DNA from: Neckera pumila
Lineage: Eukaryota; Streptophyta; Bryopsida; Hypnales; Neckeraceae
Assembly (NCBI GenBank): GCA_963969595.1
Contig: OZ018415.1
Location: 22,697,782 to 22,761,781 of the forward strand
Length of the DNA stretch: 64,000 nt
Direction of reading: 5' to 3'
Shown here: positions 11,204 through 22,200 of the stretch, piece by piece
Layout: each line of letters begins with the position of its first letter
How positions within the stretch are numbered: the first letter of the stretch is position 1
The notes under the pieces: model-generated
What the model saw: the letters and a program-made list of their open reading frames with translations, nothing else
What the model was told of the DNA's origin: nothing
Databases searched by the model: none
Made by a program: the position numbers and the translations under genes

Positions 11204-12052
11204 ATGGATAGTCTCCCTTCCCATCCCTTCGCAGATCTCTTTGCACTCCTGTCGCCAGACTCCATCCCCAAATGGACGAGCGTGGCAGACCTAATGCGGA
11301 GGCTGAGCGCCATAGAACATCATCAATTGGGGGAGGACGCAGCGACGGAATGGCTGGAGAAACTGGAAAACGCGCGTGATCTGCTGAGAGAAACCGAGGA
11401 GCAGCTTGTGGAACTCTACTTCGATCGTAACATCAATGATCTCGCTGCAGAAGCCAGTGCTCTAGCTATTAGCGGTGAAGTCCATACAGTTCCTGGTGAT
11501 CAAGAGCCGGAACTTGCTCTCGGTGAAGGTAGTGAAGTCGAGTATGAACAAGGCAATGCGGAAGTTGAAATCTGTCTAAGGCTCATGGAGGTAGTGGATT
11601 TGGCTGAAGCTGTGGGTAGTGAAGAAGTTCATGATCTTGATATTGAAGAATGCGAAAATGGTGACATTCACCAAGCTGCGGGAAACAGTGACCAAGCTTT
11701 TGAAGTAGTTCATGATCTTCATACTGAAGAATGCGAAAATGCTCACATTCAAGCTGCCAGTCCCCAAGCTGATCATGGTGCCAGTGGCCAAACTGGTGGA
11801 GTCGAATGTGAAGGCAATGCTGAAGTTGAGATCTGTCAAAGGCTCAAGTGTGCAATGGATTGGGATGAAGCAGCTAGTGTTCAGGCTCATGAAGGTCGTG
11901 ATGTTGATATTGAAGAATCGGAAATGGCTTTCGTTGAAGTTGCTAAAAGGGAAGGCAGTGCAAGTCACCAATTTGAAGGTGCCAGTGGCCAAGCTGGTGA
12001 AGACGACCTTGATGAAGATGAAGGGAATTATAAGGATGTTGAAATGTCTTGA
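11204..12052 (+). CDS. Acidic repeat protein of unknown family, paralogue of the gene at 15045
   Basis: A single exon of 282 aa, starting at the first ATG (MDSLPSHPF). Frame continuity upstream uses only non-ATG codons, and the paralogue's DNA shows an indel just before the ATG, so the upstream part is leader. Residues 1-75 align with the paralogue: M-x-x-LPS, then DS-x-P-x-W, QLGEDA, WL and a leucine-rich helix ending E-x-QLVELYF. The rest is strongly acidic with internal repeats: VHDLDIEECEN / VHDLHTEECEN / GRDVDIEESEM, and NAEVEICLRL / NAEVEICQRL. There is no signal peptide or membrane segment. I do not recognise the family. The acidic tail suggests a disordered partner-binding or nucleic-acid-associated protein, but that is inference. 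CDS GC is clearly above its flanks, which supports a real gene. Confidence 0.7.
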   Translation: MDSLPSHPFADLFALLSPDSIPKWTSVADLMRRLSAIEHHQLGEDAATEWLEKLENARDLLRETEEQLVELYFDRNINDLAAEASALAISGEVHTVPGDQEPELALGEGSEVEYEQGNAEVEICLRLMEVVDLAEAVGSEEVHDLDIEECENGDIHQAAGNSDQAFEVVHDLHTEECENAHIQAASPQADHGASGQTGGVECEGNAEVEICQRLKCAMDWDEAASVQAHEGRDVDIEESEMAFVEVAKREGSASHQFEGASGQAGEDDLDEDEGNYKDVEMS

Positions 12053-13336
12053 AGGCTGAAGAATATCGTCGATTTGGGACGCTGTTGAAATGGCAGCCTT
12101 TTGAGTAAGGTTGCTGTTACTAAACTGTAGTTTGGATTGGCTTTTGTTGGCAATTGTGAGCAGCGTTTTGCTTTTTTGAATAGTACCTGTCGCATGCCTT
12201 CACAGCACTGGCGCAATTTTGGAGGGACAGAGTCTGCCAGGCTCAAACTTGTCAAAGTGGTGAAATTTTGCATAGGAAAAAAAAAAGGACGTTGATTGTG
12301 AGAGGGTTCAAGATTCTCTTGGAAAGCAGGTTTATGTGCTTTGTAACTCAGCTAGAGTTTTCAAAGTGTTGATTAGAGGTTTATCTACAGGATTAGGTGT
12401 AAATTTTAGGCATGAATGTGTAGAAATGGATTTTGCAACAGGGTTGTAAGTTGGTTAGATTATCATGTATTGTAAAATTGTATAGGAATATACATATTCT
12501 AATAGCATTTTTTCAATGTATGTGGAAACCACCAAACTTCATTTATAACATTCTTTTTCAATATATTTGGGAACCATTTTTGATTGAATTCATCGTGGTG
12601 GTATATAAGATGGACATAATTGGGTGGTGGGAGTCTACAAGAATAGTACATTATAGAATGCTTATGCACATCATTTTGGGGCTTTGTCGACAATTGTCAA
12701 ACTAATGACATGCTTTGTAAGATGTGAGTATTTAAATGTGTGGTACATTGAACACCCTCAAGCTACTTCAAGTAGAAAGTAAAGTTTTTCTCTTCTATGA
12801 GAGACTGTACAATCATATTTGTCAAAATATTTTGATTAGAATGTCTAGATGTCTTGATTCATAAGTGCACAAAAATTTCAAAAAAGGGAAGTGTTAGGAT
12901 TAATTATTTGAATAACAACTTCAATTTTGGATATATTCATAAGATGAGATAATACAATTTAAATTAAGATTGTCTCATTACATGTCAAAGATTTCTTAAC
13001 ATCATCTTAATAAATTTGAGAATTACTTTGAATGTGTTCTAAAACATTCCTAAATAATAAACAAGAGCATCCACATAAGAATGATCTCATTTTGAGTATT
13101 CTCTCTTGGAAAAACAACCTTGACTTAAATTACTCATTTAACCATAGCATTTGTTTGATGATTCATATTATTAATATTTGATTTGATGGAAAGTTGTGTT
13201 TTAATTATTTTTTAGTCCAATTTGAATTATTCAAATCAATCATTTGATCTTTCATATCATTCAATTATTTGTATTTAGTTTCCTACTTTTCTAGAGATTC
13301 TTGATTCAATTTTATTTCATAATAAAAAAAAAGTCT
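12053..13336. other. Stretch without a supported gene
   Basis: The first 250 bp is probably the 3' UTR of the acidic gene. The remainder is AT-rich with no exon chain or clear repeat boundary. Confidence 0.5.
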
Positions 13337-14013
13337 TTAACTCCTAAATCTCCAAAGCACCATATTTTGGTGTTGACTAAACTTTGAAGTTAAGTGAAAT
13401 CTTACCAAAGTGCTATTTTTGGCCTTTTACAATATCTTTAAGGTTAATTGTAAGCATCAAAAATCTGATTTTGAAAAAAAAATCACGATTTTTCTATTGA
13501 AGATTTTATGCAAGGGTGTCCATTGAAAAGCTTGACACTTTAGTGCTCTTGGAGATGTGCCTCAATACACTAGCTCTTTGGGAAGGAGAAATTACATTTG
13601 AAATTTATTTTTAAAAATGTAGTATAGATTTTGAGAAGTTGTGTTTTGATCGTGATTATGCATATTAAATACTTTAACCTCATACTTTATACATGATCTC
13701 AATTTTAGATGTAAAAAGAAGTACTTTAACCTCATACTTTATACATGATCTCAATTTTAGATGTAAAAAGAAGATCGAAAGACATCAAGTTACTTTTACA
13801 ATTTAAAAACCCTCGTAATCAAACATTATAGTCTTTCAATTTATATGTGATATTCAATTGTATTTTCTTTTCCTATGTAATCCATAACACATCTAGTATA
13901 AATTTGTATAGTTACAATTTTAAAAACATTGATACAACTTATCAAAACAATTTATTCAGTATTGAATAAAATCCAAGAAGATAAAAAATGGGCCTTAAGC
14001 ATTTAAGAATTAA
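13337..14013. mobile_element. TTAA-flanked element, family B copy 1 (677 bp)
   Basis: The ends are TTAA-CTCCTAAATC and GCATTTAAGAA-TTAA. It matches the element at 31302-31943 from its start (CCAAAGCACCATATTTTGGTG) to its end (GGGCCTTAAGCATTTA). Inside, a perfect 52-bp tandem duplication occupies 13670-13721 and 13722-13773. Terminal mutations suggest it is older than the nested copy at 31.3 kb. Confidence 0.75.
13670..13773. repeat. Perfect 52-bp tandem duplication
   Basis: Two identical adjacent units, 13670-13721 and 13722-13773, each starting TACTTTAACCTCATACTTTA and ending AAAAAGAAG. No differences are visible, so the event is recent relative to the diverged element containing it. Confidence 0.95.
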
Positions 14014-14429
14014 CTATTCAAAGTTTGTTGTACTTATTTTTGTAGATGCAAAAGAACTTTTATTGTCAATTCAATTGTATAATCTTGCAATCAATATTTT
14101 GCAAAATTTTACTAGGAATTGTTATATTGCACTAGTATGTGAATGCAAAATTAGTGTCAGTATGGAAATTGAGATAGACTCTCTTATTTGTGAAAATGAA
14201 AGCAATACAGAAATTTCTAAACATATACTAATTTAATACAATGTGTTTTTGAAGAATTAGTGACACACTAATAGGATAAATCAAAAATCCTATGATATCC
14301 TCCCAAAAACAAATTTTTTTTCCTTCTTTATTATTTGCATTAGAAATGATAGTTTAGTGATTTGTTGATGAAACATAGTAATGGAATCTTAACAATTAAT
14401 TCACCAAGAGTTTGAAACTCAAAAGTAGA

Positions 14430-14990
14430 TAAAGCACCATAAGATTGAAGTAGCTAGAAGACCAAAGGACTAAACCACTAATGAATGAACAACAAACTGG
14501 ACCCGTCCCTTCATATTCTACAATGTGTCAAAACAATCACTCAAACAATTTACAAATAATTCAATGCATGCACAAGATACACTTGTGCAATCCAAAGTAG
14601 CTAAAGCACCATAAGATTATGGTAGCTAGAAGACCAAAGGACTAAACTACAAATAAGCGCACAACAAGCCTAACAAGTGGCCCTCCATATTCTACAATAT
14701 GTTAAAAACCACTTTAACAATATATAAAATAACTCATCAAGTACACTTGATTAAATGTTGATCATTTCTATTCAATAGGTGGGTGGCAAATTAGTCTCAA
14801 TTATGTACATATTGCACAAATCAAAAGTTGCAAAAATCAAAGTTATACACAAAGCGTTGATCGCCCTCTTAAATGGTTGGGTGGCAAGTTACATTCTCAA
14901 TTCAGAACATGTTGCAAAAATCAAATTTATACACAAAGAGGTGATAGCCTCTCTTCTATGGTTGGGTGGCAAGTTACACTCTCAAATTCA
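14430..14990. repeat. Two tandem repeat sets upstream of the second acidic gene
   Basis: Set 1: AAAGCACCATAAGATT...GTAGCTAGAAGACCAAAGG at 14432 and 14603 (period 171), also present once upstream of the paralogue at 10941. Set 2: GGGTGGCAAATTA / GGGTGGCAAGTTA / GGGTGGCAAGTTA at about 14779, 14879 and 14963, with GTTGCAAAAATCAAA...TATACACAAAG inside (period 84-100). Set 2 ends about 55 bp before the ATG at 15045. Confidence 0.8.
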
Positions 14991-15044
14991 ATAAATTTGT
15001 CATCACAATTGAAGTCATCACACATTCAAACTCTCCTGCTGAAG

Positions 15045-15473
15045 ATGGGCAACCTACCTTCCAATCTCCTCACCCCTTTCCTTTCACTAGACTCCTGGCC
15101 GGAATGGATGAGCACAGACCAACTGCTGAGCGACATCCAAGTGCAATTGGGGGAGGACGCCAAGAATTGGCTGGCGGAGCAGCTTGGTGGACAGCTCGTG
15201 CTTGAGGAAGTGAATGTCCCGGACCTCCTTAAAGAAATTCAAGAGAAGCTGGCGCAGTCCTGCAACTCTGCCGAAGAAGGCAGTGATGAAGCCCAAGCTG
15301 GTGAAGCCCATGATCATCCTGGAGATTCTGAAAAACAGGAAAATTCTGACATGATTCAAGCTGCTGCCAATCGGCCAGTTCCCAGTTACCAACTTGGTGA
15401 AGACATTAAGGATGACCACTTCAAAGTAGTCTACCACATATTAGATTTGATCGCAACAGCCCTCAAACTTTGA
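15045..15473 (+). CDS. Short acidic protein of unknown family, paralogue of the gene at 11204
   Basis: A single exon of 142 aa from the first ATG (MGNLPSNLL). The N-terminal 70 residues share LPS, DSWPEW, QLGEDA, WL and a leucine-rich helix (LLKEIQEKL) with the 282-aa neighbour. DNA around the start (CTCTCCTGCTGAA) and the QLGEDA codons (CAATTGGGGGAGGACGC) is also nearly the same. It lacks the long repeated acidic tail but repeats QLGED near the C terminus and ends in a hydrophobic helix (VVYHILDLIATALKL). The function is unknown. The pair most likely arose by local tandem duplication with later length change of the acidic part. Confidence 0.65.
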   Translation: MGNLPSNLLTPFLSLDSWPEWMSTDQLLSDIQVQLGEDAKNWLAEQLGGQLVLEEVNVPDLLKEIQEKLAQSCNSAEEGSDEAQAGEAHDHPGDSEKQENSDMIQAAANRPVPSYQLGEDIKDDHFKVVYHILDLIATALKL

Positions 15474-15625
15474 ATTGGAGTCCGTCTTGACGTGATACAG
15501 TACGTTGATGCTGGAGATGGTCAGAATTGGATCACAATGGGCCTACTTTGGGTGCATGTTGGAAAGGCAATACGGTAGTAACACCAGGTTTGTCGGTTTG
15601 GTCACCCTGAAGTAAAAATATATAA

Positions 15626-15660
15626 TACTCCCTCCGTCCTGAAATATGTGTCGACAATTT
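15626..15660 (+). mobile_element. Stowaway-like (Tc1/mariner MITE) terminus, truncated
   Basis: TACTCCCTCCGTCC followed by TGAAATATGTGTCGAC matches the well-known Stowaway terminal motif of plants (CTCCCTCCGTCC with a TA target). I find no partner GGACGGAGGGAGTA nearby, so only one end is recognisable. Confidence 0.5.
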
Positions 15661-15779
15661 TGTTGAAAACATTTGATATCAATTTCAGCAATCATGTTAT
15701 GAAAAAGCATAAAGTCAAAGGGGTTCAAATCTAATATCACTAGACTCAATGAAGAACATTGCATGTATTCATTACAACC

Positions 15780-15890
15780 TACTCAAAATAAAATTGGACA
15801 GAAAAAAGCCTCCATATGACCTACTCAAAAAAAACTCAAAAAAACGTGAGACTTATTTCGGTTCTCCATGGTAAAGGGTTTGCAGGCAAA
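15780..15890. repeat. Fragment resembling the right end of a small TTAA-type element
   Basis: ATGACCTACTCAAAAAAAAC...GGTTCTCCATGGTAAAGGG is similar in order to the ends at 19595-19665, 55670-55725 and 60050-60116. The terminal CTTTAGGGGTTAA is degraded here. Confidence 0.35.
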
Positions 15891-16229
15891 ATTTCAGCAG
15901 TTGTTAGGCTCTTAAACTAAAGCAAATAGGGAACAACAAGATTCACCTGTCTTAGGTACAATATTCACCAAAGACACACCATATGCATGGTTGCTAATGT
16001 CATGAATGACCAAGCGCAAAAGCCAACATAATTTCAAGAGTCATAAGTAGGAAAATCTTGGCAACCTTAGGCATTACACAAGACCAGATAAGAAGGCTTA
16101 AATCGCCCATTTGATCAACAATAGGAGAAAGAATGCTACATTAATTCTGTCAACCCAGATGAGCATCATTCACAGGGTGTTAGTTGTTTGCCTGTCCTTT
16201 TGTCTCTGGGAGTACTCAAGTTGTACTCG

Positions 16230-19200
16230 CTACTGTTGCTGCTGCAGTTGTGGAGTTTCATTAGAACTGCTGTTCTTGTTACTCTTGGTCCTCCGCCTAC
16301 CACGGACCTTCACTTCTTGTGAAACGGGGGTGTTGGCGTGCTTTTTCATGACAGCATCCATAGCCTCAAAGTAAGGCCACTCTTTCTTAGGCGGGGCAGC
16401 ACTAGGGTCCCTGGAAGCCTTTTCCTCAACCACTGCCTGGGCCCATAAACAGCCCCAGATTGACAAATTAATACTTTCTTAGAACTGAAATCAGATGGAG
16501 TAGGAAACTGCAACAAACCATGGATTATAAAATTTTCTTAACAGCATACAATAATTGGTGGATGGAACATATGCTGGCCCTCTTTACTGAATGTAATGGT
16601 GTTGCCAAATTCCGAAGGTGGATAATACACAAAGAGTGGTGTTGATAAAAGGAAGCAAGATCACAGGGTTAGAGCAAGTAACTACCTCGTATTTTTTCAA
16701 TAGAGAAGACCACATGGAACTGCATTTCTCTGGGTTACGTTCAAAACCAATTGCATTGAAACTCGCAGCAATGTCTTTCCAACTTGGTTTTCGGCTCTTT
16801 CCCTCCTTCAGCAGCTGATCTACCATAGCACTTCGTATGTCGATGAGCTTCAATGTCTCGTCATGTCTGCACTAAGCGATATGTGAGCACTTGAAAGAGA
16901 TTAATTTTTATATAAAAAGATGACTACATCAATATAGAAACATGATCCAGAAATACATGGACTTTTCGGTTGCAGCGATATACCCAAACTAGAGGTACGA
17001 AATAACATACTGAAGTAATTACTTCCCATGCACAGTACAAAATCATCGTTCATGCTAGGAATAACAAGGATTATTTCCCATTAGAGGATTTTTGGCCCGC
17101 GGAAGACCGCGAGTTCCCGCATTATGATGTAATACCAGCTACGAATTCTAAGACAGTGCTCTAGAAGCTTTGAAATAAACTACTAAGATGTAAATAATTG
17201 TACAAGACTTCGTACCTCCACTTTTGACGTTTCTTCTTAGGAGGCTCTACTCCATTATTAGAATCTATTGAGATGCTGGAATCGGCTTCATCTGATGCAA
17301 CAGGCTCATCAGCATCTGATTCTCCACGTTCTTCATCGCTCTCTACTTCTGCAGATCAAAAAGGAAAACGTTTTGTCAATTCCGTCAAACTTTTGTTTTT
17401 CTTCGTTCATGTTGTTTAGTTTTTTTTCTCCTGCAAACATGAAAACTTCGGTTCAGAGAAGCTAGTGTAACGTTCTTCCGATTAATAGAAACCTTGAACA
17501 ACCCACAAATAAATCACCCTAAGCGTACCTTCTGGTGCAAGAGATCCTGATGAGGCAGCCACAGGTTCACTTACTGCTTCCTCTTCCACGAGTTCAACCT
17601 CACTAATCGATTTCACTCCGGAATGGACTGGTTCTATCTTACCGTCTAGAGTCCTCTTTTGTACACGTGTCAGTACTTTCTTTCTCTCAAACTTTTCCAC
17701 CACCATTTCTACAGGTTCAACAGTTCCCCCAACAGGGCCCCTAAAAAATTTCGACTTAGCGTCATCAGCTCTTTTCCAAGGTTGTTGCTTATTACGAGAT
17801 TGGTCAAAATTGTTAATAATTTCGGGAGAAGAAGACCTATTAGGAGTCACCCCCTCTGAAGCGTCCGTAGCAATTACAATTACATCCGGCCGTTTGTTGC
17901 TGTACTTCTGTACAACTTTACGGAGGACCACACTAACGTGTCGCTCAATAGTTGACAACCTTGCGTCCTTCCTGCAGCTTGCAAGAGCGACATCCGCTGC
18001 CCTTTGCAAGGACTCCAAAAGCTTGTTATTGTCTGTCCACAAACACCGGGTCGTGATGCGAATCCTTCCTTGCAGTCCATATTCATCAGCCTCATCCTCT
18101 TCATCATCTCTCATAAGTTTGTCCTCTTCCTCTTCTTCTTCGTCTAGATCGTTCTCTTCAGCCCTTATGACCTCCACACTGAACAAACCCAATTCATACA
18201 ACTGATATGTCAGAAGGAAGAAAATATAACGCAACACATATCTCGTGTCTGCATGCTTCAGAATATATGAAAATATTTGGTCATATCAAACACGTAAGTG
18301 CCCAGGATAAAAACAGAAAGTTCACTGAGGAAGCTAATAGTCCATTACAGTAACTCTCAAAATATAGTTCTACTTGAAGGACATGATTTCTCATTTCTGT
18401 TGGCCATTATGGCACTTAGGGGTTAAACTTAGAGTACAACCTCAAGGTTGCAACATCTACCTTGCGATCACGAGACCCTCCAAGGCGATGTTCATTCGTT
18501 CCTGTATACACAAGTCGGCTGCTGTTCCAAACGCTTTGTCCCCATCATTATACATCAACTGCAGCGCCAGTTCATGGAAATCCCGTCACTATATTGACGT
18601 TTCTGTCGAGATATCCCAGAGCAATATACAAGAACCTACAGATTTCTGGCTTCTTGGTATTAAAACACATCTTTACATCCACTTACAAATCTCTGTTACA
18701 TGAGATAAATAATGCAATACCAAGTAGGGCATCAGAATCCCGGAAAGGCAGCACTCTAGCTTCAAGAAAATGTAAAGCGAACTTACGAAGAGAAATGAAA
18801 ACCCGGACATTAAAAGCCTAATACGGTAGATAGTACAACAGTCTAGACTGACCCTAAGACTGCGAATTTTAACAACACAAGAGGAAGCAACAGTTGCAGC
18901 TGACCTTCAACTTCTCTCTCCCAAGCGGGGAGAACCCACTGGAAAGCACTCGACCGTTCCTCAGTGGAGCTACTCCCAACATCTCACCATTCTTAATAAC
19001 CTGTCATCGGCCACAGTGAACAGATTTCAGCAATACGTAAGTCAAAAATCACAATTATCGACTCCTGAACTGATGGACCGTTACTAGAAATTCCTAAAAT
19101 TTGCAGCTTCTCAAGACTTAACAATAGTATGATAAAAAAGAAAAGAAAAAGATTAATGCTTCATGAATAATGACGTACTGCAGTGTGTCTGATGCCCTGA

Positions 19201-22200
19201 GCTTTGCCAAGAAGCTCATGTTCCTTGAGAAAGGCAAATTCTCCATGAACGGGTAGGAAGTGTTGCGGTTTAACAAGTCTCAAGACCTCCTCCTTCGAAA
19301 ACGAACAAACGCAGGCCATCCCTTGTCAGATTGTGAAATACTACCTTACCCCTACAAACAAATCATGAAAACTGCTGTGAAATCGTAGATCTGTGATGTT
19401 GGATTCCATGCAAAACTATCAACTGCATTAACTCCTATGAGACCAAGATTCGTGGTTTTTAAATGACCGCTTAGAGTGATCATATTGTAAACATAATCCA
19501 GATACGACCAGATTTTTATACCACCAGAATCAGCGAGGAAGATTGCATGTTTGATCAATAAAATAAATAAAAGTGGAAAAAAGAAGGTCGCCACATGACC
19601 TGCTAAAAACTGCTAAAAAACCAGGTCCAACTTGGCTTCTCGATCCTCAAGGGGTTATAACTTAAGGATTTGTTAACTAAAGAGGGGACAGAGTAAAAGA
19701 GGTGGAAGGAAAGAATTCTGGTGAGACGGCTTTACCAGCTCACCGCGATATGCATGGCCAGACGTGTGCAGATTCTCTCCCCTTCCCATTATGAGATTAG
19801 GTCCCATCTCTGCAATACGATTCATCATCTTCATCACTCGAGTCTCGTTTCCTGGAATCATCTGTATGGGTAGGAAATGTTAAAGTTATACAGATGAACT
19901 GAAATGAGTAATCTTAACATTGCTGTGTTCTAGCAATAATCAAGTACTACAGAACTACATCCGAGACTAGATCCCGATATCTATACAATCAGCAAGGGCA
20001 TAACTCACGGTCAAGAACGAGAAACCACAAACGCACCAACCGTTCAAACTACCACTGAGCTGCGTAGACGTTTGAAAAAATCACCTTAGCAGAATAGAGA
20101 ATAACATCGTCCTTGTGCAACTTGAGTAGGCGACTGGATCCCATAGAAGCCAAATTCAGCGCTGCCCGCGGTTCTGCCTGCCCCAACAGAAATTTCAAAC
20201 TCAGACGTGCTCCAAAACCACATCTGCCTCCGCCAAAATGTGTTCTAAAGTTTTGCCAACATAAAAGTTTTATGACGTTAAAGGAGGCAGTAATTCAAGA
20301 CAAACCTGAGATCCGGTGGTGACAATAAGAAGTTGACTTGGGGCATAGGCGTCCATATCCTCCGCTTTTACCTGAGTAAGCCATAGTTCCAGGTCAAATG
20401 CTGAAGAAACGTGTACGATAGAGCAACACTTTGTCTACATTTTATCTAAATAAAGGAACAATTCGTCTAAACTTTGCTGCAATACCATTAAAAAGCTATA
20501 CAGACTATATGGTGCATTACGAACTTCCAACATGAAGATAACAATATATCAAATAAAGAGGTTTACTGAAACCAAGAATACAGAGATTCGAGGCCATCAC
20601 ACAGGGCATACAGAGTTGAGCGTACCAGGATAGAGGGGTCGAAGGGCGCCTGTCCGTCCCTCCAGGCTGCCTCCAAGTAGGTCTTCAGTGAAAGTCCAAC
20701 AAAAACCAGTTTCCGACCCGAGACTTCAGCAGCCGCTTTCACACAGCCCAAGCGATGGACATTGGATGCAAATTGAGTGGTGATGACACGGTGACCTTTA
20801 GCATCCACGATTTTGCGCATCAAAGCCTCTGCCACGTCCGCCTCACTTGTGGTTCTGCCTGGTGACAGGACATTTGTAGAGTCGCTCATCATCTGTACAA
20901 TCAACCACAAACTGTGATTTGAGCACGTAGTCAAAGTATATCAACCACATCTATCAAATCTGGCGAGAGCACCACACTCTCCATCTGGCTTCTGTTTCTA
21001 GGTCAAGGATTAGTCTCATAAAGTCGTTCTTCTTTTTGGCTAAACATCGTCAGATTTCGACAAATATTTTGGTCTAGCTACAAGCCGATAAGAAGTTCGA
21101 CACTTTAACACGCAAATGCTTTTCAGAATTCATGCATATTTTGACTTATATCTTTGTCCAACTATTTCGCTTACCTCAATTTCATCAAAATGGTCATACA
21201 GGATGGTGGATTTTTAAAATTCAAGCATTACTTTAGATGAACGAGAGTATTTAAATGAAATATCATTCTGAAGAGCTCACGTCATCATCCAGAATATGGA
21301 CTTTGGTTTGCTTAGGGGTTAAGGAGCAAGATATGATATATTTAGTCAATATTTAAAGGAAATATGTAAACCGCCAGGAATTGTACTGAGGTTATGAAAA
21401 TAACAAAAAAAATTGTGCAAAGTTTCCAAAATTGGTAGCCTCAGCGAAACTCTTGGAACCATCCCAGCTGAAGACGGAAAAAAAAGAAAGAAAATGAAAA
21501 AAATCTGGAACTCTCATAAACTGAAACTTGTGAATGAACTATTTGGAGATTCGACTGAAAATACCAAAGTCACGCCTTCCTTCTGGAGCTGCTCCAGAGC
21601 AACGCGATCGAAAACATTGCCATCCACTGGGGATTCGTCAATCTGCAGTAATCGGTTACTACAGTCAGAAAAGCAAGTTAAAGCAGAAAAGCTTTCAGAG
21701 GCATCAAATATTTGGTGATCAGCAAGCATATGGCTCCACTGGCTAAACCAACTGATTACGATTCTATGGTCTTGATAACACACAACAGCTAAAAAGTAAA
21801 TATTCTTGATACACTAAACAGGAAACGTAGCCTGAAGGTCCAGAGCATGTGGACAATCAAATTGTGCTTAGAAGGTTGAGATTAAGGTAGATTAATATCC
21901 AGTGAACTGACCTTCCAGTCACCTGTGTGAAAAATGGTTCCATCCGCACACCTTAGGACAAGTCCGCAGCAATCTGGAATGGAATGAGTCACTCGAATAG
22001 GCTCAATTTCAAAGGGGCCAGCATCAAAGCGGGCGCGCATACTGAACGTGCGCAGTCTGCCATCTGCTGGTATGTTGTACTCTTTGAGGCGCCTCTTGAT
22101 TAGCTGATTCAGAATCCAAACAAACAGTCAGCTACATTAATCTACGGAAGTAGCCCAATCTGATCAAATCGAACACAAAATTCATTGAAACAGCTGGAAC

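Noticed and set aside
11576..11992. 138-codon minus-strand frame
   Set aside because: Antisense to the acidic repeat protein; its Phe-rich composition is the complement of Glu/Asp-rich coding DNA.
17810..18205. 131-codon plus-strand Ser-rich frame
   Set aside because: It is the antisense of RNase J exon 14; the Ser/Ser runs come from the acidic codons read in reverse.
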